64,000 bases of DNA from Bacteroidia bacterium (lineage in GTDB: Bacteria > Bacteroidota > Bacteroidia > Chitinophagales > Chitinophagaceae): NCBI GenBank assembly GCA_030427635.1, contig JAUIBA010000006.1, forward strand, positions 124,001 to 188,000. The letters run 5' to 3'. How positions within the stretch are numbered: the first letter of the stretch is position 1; each line of letters starts with the position of its first letter. Of this stretch, positions 59,406 to 64,000 are shown one piece after another. The notes below the pieces were generated by a model. The model was not told where the DNA came from and made no database searches. It saw nothing but the letters and a program-made list of their open reading frames with translations. A program made the translations under genes and the position numbers.

Positions 59406-59418
59406 GTTATTAAGGCTG

Positions 59419-59829
59419 CTATACAACCATAAGCGTTGCAATGCGCTCGTTGTGACGTTGCCGTACAGAATTGCCTATTGGCGTAGGTACACCATCATCA
59501 TCTATCCTTACAAAGGTCATATTGGTAGTACATACTACAGTCTCTTCTCCACTATAAAGGTTGTATTTCCGTACTTCTACTTTAAGGTCTATACTGGTAT
59601 TACCCAGCCCCAGCACCTCACCATATATACGTATATGGTTTCCTGTCTTTATCGGCTTTCTGAAAAACAGCTCCCCTACTTTCAGGGTTACCATATTAGG
59701 CGTGCAGCAATACTCAGTTGCAAATGCTGCTGCAGCCTCATCTATCCATTCCATCAGTATACCTCCGAAAAGGTTATTGTGCACACCTATATCTCTGGCC
59801 ATGCATATTTTCTTACTTATCAGTCTCAT
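59419..59829 (-). CDS. Hotdog-fold acyl-CoA thioesterase
   Basis: 136 residues with a single hotdog domain. NLFGGILMEWIDEAAAAFA (about 20-38) is the family's active-site helix region (N and D conserved), and GELFFRKPIKTGNHIRIYGEV follows. It resembles YciA/BFIT-type acyl-CoA thioesterases. It hydrolyses acyl-CoA to free acid and CoA. It follows the peroxiredoxin gene by 23 bp on the same strand. Confidence 0.87.
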   Translation of the reverse strand: MRLISKKICMARDIGVHNNLFGGILMEWIDEAAAAFATEYCCTPNMVTLKVGELFFRKPIKTGNHIRIYGEVLGLGNTSIDLKVEVRKYNLYSGEETVVCTTNMTFVRIDDDGVPTPIGNSVRQRHNERIATLMVV

Positions 59830-59852
59830 TTTATGTTTGTTGTTATTCTGTT

Positions 59853-60500
59853 TTACGTTTGTTGTTGTGCGGCAGGGTCTGCCACATAGCGCAGCCAGCT
59901 ACGCACTATATCCACACCTGCGGGAAATTGTTTCAGCGCATCCTCTGTGCTCAGCGATGGCGCTACTATTACATCACTGCCCGGCACCCAGTCGGCAGGG
60001 GTAGCCACACTATACTGAGACGTAAGCTGCAATGAATCCAGCACACGCAGCACCTCTGTAAAGTTGCGCCCGGTAGATGCGGGATAGGTAATAATGAGTC
60101 TTACCTTACGCGCAGGGTCAATGATAAACAGAGAGCGCACTGTAAGTGTTGCCGATGCATTAGGATGTATCATGTCATAAAGAGTAGCCACGGTACGCTC
60201 AGAGTCATCTATGATGGGAAATGATACTGAAACATTCTGTGTACTATTGATGTCTCCAATCCATTTCAGATGCTGCTCTACAGGGTCTACACTCAGCGCC
60301 AGCGCTTTGGTATTGCGCCGGGCAAACTCTGCAGACAACTGTGCAGTACGCCCCAGCTCTGTAGTACATACAGGTGTAAAGTCGGCAGGATGAGAAAACA
60401 GTATTCCCCAGCCATCTCCCAGATAGTCGTATAGGTTAATGGTTCCAATAGTTGTTTTTGCTGTAAAATCAGGAGCTGTGTCTCCAAGTCGTAATGCCAT
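59853..60500 (-). CDS. Peroxiredoxin, 1-Cys/Prx6 type
   Basis: 215 residues. The catalytic motif HPADFTPVCTTELG has the peroxidatic Cys at residue 45. No second conserved cysteine is present in the C-terminal half, as in the 1-Cys Prx6 class. The C-terminal extension (WLRYVADPAAQ) is typical. It reduces peroxides in the cytoplasm. It is followed on the same strand by the thioesterase. The structured region at 60541-60710 lies upstream and may affect its expression. Confidence 0.92.
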   Translation of the reverse strand: MALRLGDTAPDFTAKTTIGTINLYDYLGDGWGILFSHPADFTPVCTTELGRTAQLSAEFARRNTKALALSVDPVEQHLKWIGDINSTQNVSVSFPIIDDSERTVATLYDMIHPNASATLTVRSLFIIDPARKVRLIITYPASTGRNFTEVLRVLDSLQLTSQYSVATPADWVPGSDVIVAPSLSTEDALKQFPAGVDIVRSWLRYVADPAAQQQT

Positions 60501-60540
60501 AAGAAATTGGTTTTGTTAGAAAATAAAAAGTATCAGAAGC

Positions 60541-60710
60541 AAAAAGCCCCCGGTCTTGGCGACTCAGGGGCTTTATTCAGTATCGGACTATGCTATACCT
60601 GTATTACACCCTGAGACAGACAATCTTGCAGCAACGCGTATGCTTTGCTGTGCAATGAGTGTTACAGATAGTTATATAAATGTTCATTTGTAGTTCACGT
60701 TATTTTTTTA
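60541..60710 (-). ncRNA. Candidate sRNA or attenuator upstream of the peroxiredoxin gene
   Basis: Unannotated 170-bp stretch read on the minus strand. It ends in a terminator-like hairpin (60543-60574) with a T run. A second hairpin (TTGCAC-AGCAA with TTGCTGCAA) lies upstream near 60625-60655. A CTCAGGG (about 60589) can pair with CCCTGAG in the terminator's own 5' arm, an alternative pairing that would stop terminator formation. This looks like an sRNA, or an attenuator controlling prx. No known family was matched. Confidence 0.35.
60543..60574 (-). terminator. Terminator-like hairpin upstream of prx
   Basis: An 8-bp stem AAAGCCCC/GGGGCTTT (60543-60550, 60567-60574), extended by one more C-G, with the T run TTTTTGC on the minus strand. 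It is 43 bp upstream of the peroxiredoxin start. Confidence 0.7.
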
Positions 60711-60717
60711 AAATCAA

Positions 60718-60749
60718 ACGCCCTCCGAAACGTTAGTTCCGGAGGGCGT
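60718..60749 (-). terminator. Terminator of the basic secreted protein gene at 60895
   Basis: A 10-bp perfect stem ACGCCCTCCG/CGGAGGGCGT (60718-60727, 60740-60749) with a 12-nt loop. The minus strand continues TTGATTTTAAAAAAA. It lies about 150 bp beyond the 60895 stop, with a possible 20-codon ORF in between. Confidence 0.75.
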
Positions 60750-60777
60750 CGTGGTATCCTGTCATGAAAACACACTG

Positions 60778-60837
60778 TTACCTGCTCCGGTGTGGGGCAT
60801 GCTTACGGCAACATTTATGTTTACATGTAAAAATCAT
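60778..60837 (-). CDS. Possible 19-residue Cys/His-rich peptide
   Basis: A 20-codon frame (ATG at 60837, TAA at 60778-60780) encodes a peptide containing CKHKCCRKH. It sits between the stop of the 60895 gene and the terminator at 60718. No clear ribosome binding site. It may be chance; listed for its unusual composition. Confidence 0.15.
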   Translation of the reverse strand: MIFTCKHKCCRKHAPHRSR

Positions 60838-60894
60838 GGTATAATGATAATGCGTTTTTCTTTCGTTAGTATGCGTGTTCACAAAATTGTAACA

Positions 60895-61422
60895 CTAGTC
60901 TTCAGCATTTGTATTCTTCCTTTCTGAGCGTTGTCCCCATTTTTCCCTTCTGGCTTTCCTGCGCATGTCCTTGCGTGACCCTCTTTCATCACGGCTGTTA
61001 TCACCTCTGTCCATATTGGCACGGCCTTCAGCATGTTCGGCATGTGCTGCTTTATCCGGATAAGCCTGCTCTGCAGCTTCGCGCGCACCCATGCGACGCT
61101 CAGCCGCCCTGTCATCTGATGTTACAGGAGCAACATGTCTTGTTCCCGGCTCCATCTCTATGTGCAGCACTTCTTCCTGACGTGCAGGTGCAGTAGCCTG
61201 CTCTGACACGCGCTCCATCTTCCGTATCTCCCGTCTTCCAGGCTTCTCATCAGGCCACTGGGGATTCATAGTACGATACTTTTCGTCCCCTTTATAAAAC
61301 TTCCTTTTGTAGGTTTTTACCTGTTTGTTATCTCTGTCCGTATGCTGGGCAAATGACTCCATGCTGCACACACTGAATGATGCAGCCAACAATACCACCG
61401 GAATATGCCTTAGAACCTTCAT
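60895..61422 (-). CDS. Secreted charged protein, unknown function
   Basis: 175 residues from the ATG at 61422, which gives a signal peptide ending in ESFAQ. The mature chain is highly charged, rich in Arg, Glu, Lys and Ala, with few hydrophobic residues, and is probably disordered (RREIRKMERVSEQ; GSRKDMRRKARREK). No family recognised. It lies alone, with a terminator about 150 bp downstream. Confidence 0.5.
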   Translation of the reverse strand: MKVLRHIPVVLLAASFSVCSMESFAQHTDRDNKQVKTYKRKFYKGDEKYRTMNPQWPDEKPGRREIRKMERVSEQATAPARQEEVLHIEMEPGTRHVAPVTSDDRAAERRMGAREAAEQAYPDKAAHAEHAEGRANMDRGDNSRDERGSRKDMRRKARREKWGQRSERKNTNAED

Positions 61423-61520
61423 AATTGTAAAAATAGGAAAATTCAGGAAAGCCACCATATAATCACCAACTGCGGCACGAATACACCTGAACAACTGCGC
61501 AACAGAAAGAAGTTAAAGTA

Positions 61521-62489
61521 TCATGCCCGCTGCCTTAGTCCATACCTTCTGTCACTGCCCACAAGAATAAAGTTAAAGCCAAGCCTGAAATAGTTAAGAA
61601 ATGAACTGATACCCTGAGTGCCAAAAAGAGAAAGGTCTGGCGCATTAGCATTATTATCAAATACAAGATGGGGCATCTTACCCAGCTCTACACATGTAGA
61701 CGTTGGGCCCCTGTCGGCCCTGAATAAAATGCGGTAGCCCAATGCAGATGTATGTGTTTTGGTAACAGGCCATACAGTACCGGCTACAGTCACATCGCCT
61801 GCCGATGCGTTCCCTGCCAGTATTTGCCCGCTCCATGTTACTGACTTAAAGTTACGATACCGGTACCCTCCCGATATGACAGCAGCTTTTTTTATCTTTC
61901 GGTATGACAATCCTGCATATACAGAACCTACCTGTATATTGGTATGCATTGCCTTGTCGGCTCCGGGTGTAAGCTTTATGCCTCCTGATTCAAAACAGCT
62001 ACCCGAATCACTACCCAGATAATAGGCATAACGGAGCGATAGCACACCGGCATCTACCGTTACCACCTTTCTCATAGCACACTGTGCATAAAAGAAACGC
62101 TCACCGGCTATGCCGGTAGCAGTAGTTATTCTAAGCTTTCCTTTACCCACCATATCCATAATGGCCCAGCCTGCACCTGCTTCCATATAACGGCCTTTGG
62201 TTTCGGGCTGTGTAGTAAGCAATTCATCTTTTCCTGTAAATCCACGATTGGAGAAACCCCTTACCAGCCCTGCCCTGTATTCCATATGACAGAACAATGC
62301 AGGTAACGGACTGCCCTGTATTATGCCCCCTGCGCTTATCTGATTGCCGGACGCAAATGAAAGGCAGGCTCCCGCTTTCAGCGGAGCCATACTATGCACA
62401 TGGTCCTCTACCCTGTAGCTAACAGTCTGTGCAGCTATTTGCTGCCCGTGTGCTATGAGGAGCAATATCCCTGCAGCCATCTTTTTCAT
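61521..62489 (-). CDS. Predicted outer-membrane beta-barrel protein, PorP-like appearance
   Basis: 322 residues from the ATG at 62489 (MKKMAAGILLL); the longer ORF start at 62576 gives no signal peptide. The signal peptide ends near IAAQ. The mature part has alternating aromatic and Gly/Ser strands, ending in FNFILVGSDRRYGLRQRA. The N-terminal region (HMEYRAGLVRGFSNRGF) has a faint resemblance to PorP/SprF proteins, but the signature is not clear enough for a call. Confidence 0.5.
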   Translation of the reverse strand: MKKMAAGILLLIAHGQQIAAQTVSYRVEDHVHSMAPLKAGACLSFASGNQISAGGIIQGSPLPALFCHMEYRAGLVRGFSNRGFTGKDELLTTQPETKGRYMEAGAGWAIMDMVGKGKLRITTATGIAGERFFYAQCAMRKVVTVDAGVLSLRYAYYLGSDSGSCFESGGIKLTPGADKAMHTNIQVGSVYAGLSYRKIKKAAVISGGYRYRNFKSVTWSGQILAGNASAGDVTVAGTVWPVTKTHTSALGYRILFRADRGPTSTCVELGKMPHLVFDNNANAPDLSLFGTQGISSFLNYFRLGFNFILVGSDRRYGLRQRA

Positions 62490-62653
62490 ACACATACATT
62501 TTGCAGAAACGAAAGTATAGCTGCATATAAGCGAGCGCAATACCACTTTTGTAGTATTTGCCAGTCCGGCACCCACAATAAAAGCATCAGATTATTTTCC
62601 GTTTACATTCACTCAGAACCCATTTGCTTGTTATTTTTACAGTAACTAATAAC

Positions 62654-62659
62654 CGGAGG
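62654..62659 (+). promoter_or_regulatory. Ribosome binding site of the 62666 gene
   Basis: CGGAGG, one of the few strong Shine-Dalgarno sequences in the window, ends 6 nt before the GTG at 62666. It decides that start against the TTG at 62624. Confidence 0.55.
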
Positions 62660-62665
62660 CTGAAG

Positions 62666-62944
62666 GTGCGTACAAGAAATATCTATATTCTGATTATCAT
62701 GCTGACTTTTCTGACAACCCATGTCTATGCACAAAATGAGGTACCTGCAACCAGTGCCAGAGACTCCGGGCAGAGGGTATATACCGACCCTGACAAAAAA
62801 GATAAAAAAAACAATAAAGAAAAAGTTACAGCGCAGCCACAAAAGGAAAATATGCCCCCCGTCAATGAAAAAAAACGATGGGCAATACAGATAACTCAGG
62901 GTGAAAAGTGGTATCAGCTCTCTATTGATCTGGTAATGCAGTAG
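62666..62944 (+). CDS. Small secreted Lys-rich protein, unknown function
   Basis: 92 residues from the GTG at 62666, supported by the CGGAGG 6 nt upstream. The signal peptide (YILIIMLTFLTTHVYAQ region) ends at VYAQ. The mature part is short and Lys/Asp-rich (DPDKKDKKNNKEKV) and ends in a hydrophobic patch (WYQLSIDLVMQ). No family recognised. It is 133 bp upstream of the next plus-strand gene. Confidence 0.5.
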   Translation: MRTRNIYILIIMLTFLTTHVYAQNEVPATSARDSGQRVYTDPDKKDKKNNKEKVTAQPQKENMPPVNEKKRWAIQITQGEKWYQLSIDLVMQ

Positions 62945-63077
62945 ATAAAGACACCTGCTTACAAAGCGGAAATCAATCTGCAAAAACAAGAGTACAAAAC
63001 ACTGAATACTAAATCAATAAGTATTACTTTGCAGCATAATCAGAATTGTCATTACAACTGATTCTCACTACTGTTTT

Positions 63078-63812
63078 ATGAAAAAATTACTCTTTCCCCT
63101 GCTGCTGGCCAGCACCACCACATTTGCACAAAAAGTAAGCCTCGGAGTAAGCCTCGGGGTTGCGCCGGCATCCAGCCTTCATACCGCACCTGAAATCAAT
63201 GCAGACAATAAAGTGCTTACGTCATTTTACTCTGCTTTAGACCTCACTGTCAGCTTCAATAAAGATGTAGAAGCGGTACTTTCACTGGCCAATACCAGAG
63301 TTGAGACCCGATTTTCGCCCGGGAGCCAGTATATTCTGCAATATGCCGATGGGCTCAACCAAATCATCCTGAAAGTGAACAAAAGCTTTGTATCGGGCAA
63401 AAACAGGTTTCATATAGGGGCATCTACAGGTTTCTCCTATTATCAGAACCTTGACAGCACAACCCTTTGGAAAAATTCGCCGGAAAAATACCCTATTACC
63501 GATAAAGGGAAAGGAATACTTACCGGCATTCAGGCCGGTTACAGATATGCAATTTCATACAGACTGGACCTGGGCGCCGAAATATCAGTGATTTACAATA
63601 TGATAAATGCTGAAAAAGGATATAATGGTGAGGTAATCCCGATAAGCTATTCATATGCCATGTACCCGGTAAGTATAGGCCTCAAATACAAATTCGGTGC
63701 AAAAAAAGACAGTAAAAGTACTGAGCGACAGGGTAACGGAGGTGGAATGAAGCATAACCAGCTACCTAAAGGCAGAAAAAGAAAAGTGATTATAGAAGAC
63801 GAATGGCGTTAA
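63078..63812 (+). CDS. Predicted outer-membrane beta-barrel protein, unknown function
   Basis: 244 residues. A signal peptide ends at TFAQ. The mature chain has repeated amphipathic strands (VSLGVSLGVAPASS, HIGASTGFSYYQN, AISYRLDLGAEISVIYN) ending in YPVSIGLKYKF, which fits a small barrel, followed by a polar, Lys/Arg-rich tail of about 30 residues (PKGRKRKVII). The tail is unusual after a barrel. Its stop overlaps the stop of the convergent permease-like gene at the right edge. Confidence 0.55.
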   Translation: MKKLLFPLLLASTTTFAQKVSLGVSLGVAPASSLHTAPEINADNKVLTSFYSALDLTVSFNKDVEAVLSLANTRVETRFSPGSQYILQYADGLNQIILKVNKSFVSGKNRFHIGASTGFSYYQNLDSTTLWKNSPEKYPITDKGKGILTGIQAGYRYAISYRLDLGAEISVIYNMINAEKGYNGEVIPISYSYAMYPVSIGLKYKFGAKKDSKSTERQGNGGGMKHNQLPKGRKRKVIIEDEWR

Positions 63813-64000
63813 TCACCAGAACTCAGCAACCTGTTACGAATTGTCCACGCCAGTGTGCCGGAAACAATAACTCCCACTGCAAATAACTGATACCGGGTAT
63901 CATTACTGAGGAAGATGAACAACCATATTATGATGCTCACTACTGCCGGTAATGGGAAAAGCGGCATGCGCCAGGGTCGGTCATCAGCAGGCTTTCTGTA
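63809..64000 (-). CDS. C-terminal fragment of a permease-like gene (APC amino-acid transporter-like), 5' end outside window
   Basis: A 63-codon open frame runs from the right edge (64000) to a TAA at 63809-63811. It reads YRKPADDRPWRMPLFPLP, then two membrane-type helices (AVVSIIIWLFIFLS and YQLFAVGVIVSGTLAWTI) and a short polar end. The RPWRMPLFPLP turn before two final helices resembles the end of APC-superfamily amino-acid permeases. The frame overlaps the stop of the convergent gene by two bases. Confidence 0.6.
   Translation of the reverse strand, partial: YRKPADDRPWRMPLFPLPAVVSIIIWLFIFLSNDTRYQLFAVGVIVSGTLAWTIRNRLLSSGD

Noticed and set aside
1-64000. tRNA, rRNA, phage, integrase or transposase genes
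   Set aside because: No T-loop-type GGTTCGA context, no rRNA-like stretch and no recombinase motif was noticed when reading both strands; a dedicated scan was not possible.

Overview
The window looks like a chromosomal segment of a Bacteroidota bacterium, most likely in or near Chitinophagaceae. The evidence is nine predicted secreted proteins with C-terminal type IX secretion (T9SS) sorting domains, a PorP/SprF-family protein, a TonB receptor with a carboxypeptidase-regulatory N-terminus, DUF1573 proteins, weak Shine-Dalgarno signals, and several exact matches to the Bacteroidota -7 promoter element TAnnTTTG. I see no rRNA, tRNA, CRISPR array, phage or insertion sequence. Genes are densely packed and often end in strong hairpin terminators. 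Taxonomy is inferred from gene content only.

Layout, left to right. 1-1075: 3' end of a secreted Ig-like repeat protein. 1.3-3.2 kb: dnaJ and grpE. 3.4-6.9 kb: a glycosyltransferase, a large polytopic membrane protein and a stand-alone PaaD paralogue, in overlapping frames. 7-8.4 kb: an outer-membrane-type protein and a small SET-domain protein. 8.4-12.7 kb: envelope and housekeeping genes (LpxL-like acyltransferase, DUF423, shikimate kinase, SecG, a TPR protein, LptE). 13.1-14.5 kb: a leucine-rich-repeat/protein kinase fusion. 14.6-21.7 kb: a TonB receptor, a DUF5689 lipoprotein and a T9SS protein, divergent from two secreted nucleases. 21.8-26.5 kb: two M43 metalloproteases. 28.7-38 kb: a 2353-residue adhesin-like protein with 22 Ig-like repeats, followed by PorP/SprF and TPR/PD40 genes, a typical T9SS type-B cargo with its partners.

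38-42 kb: a TPR membrane protein, pdhA, recF and a phosphopantetheinyl transferase. 42.3-47.2 kb: an aromatic catabolism operon, hmgA, hppD, paaA, paaB, paaC, paaD, which joins the tyrosine/homogentisate route to the phenylacetyl-CoA epoxidase; paaE and the lower-pathway genes are not here. 47.2-48.1 kb: two small cysteine-patterned secreted proteins. 48.3-52.6 kb: an ATP-pyrophosphatase, a beta-propeller-like T9SS protein and a third M43 protease. 53 kb: a Cys/His-rich secreted protein. 53.5-55.2 kb: three tandem DUF1573 proteins. 55.3-56.8 kb: a heptosyltransferase and a Sua5/YrdC protein. 56.9-63.8 kb: a T9SS protein, a TPR lipoprotein, an acyl-CoA thioesterase, a peroxiredoxin and several small envelope proteins. 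The right edge carries the 3' end of a permease-like gene.

The most interesting gene sets are the divergent nuclease/TonB locus (a candidate extracellular nucleic-acid or phosphate scavenging system), the giant cargo with its SprF partner, the fused tyrosine/phenylacetate operon with a second PaaD elsewhere, the cysteine-patterned small secreted proteins, and a structured terminator-bearing region upstream of the peroxiredoxin that may be an sRNA or attenuator.
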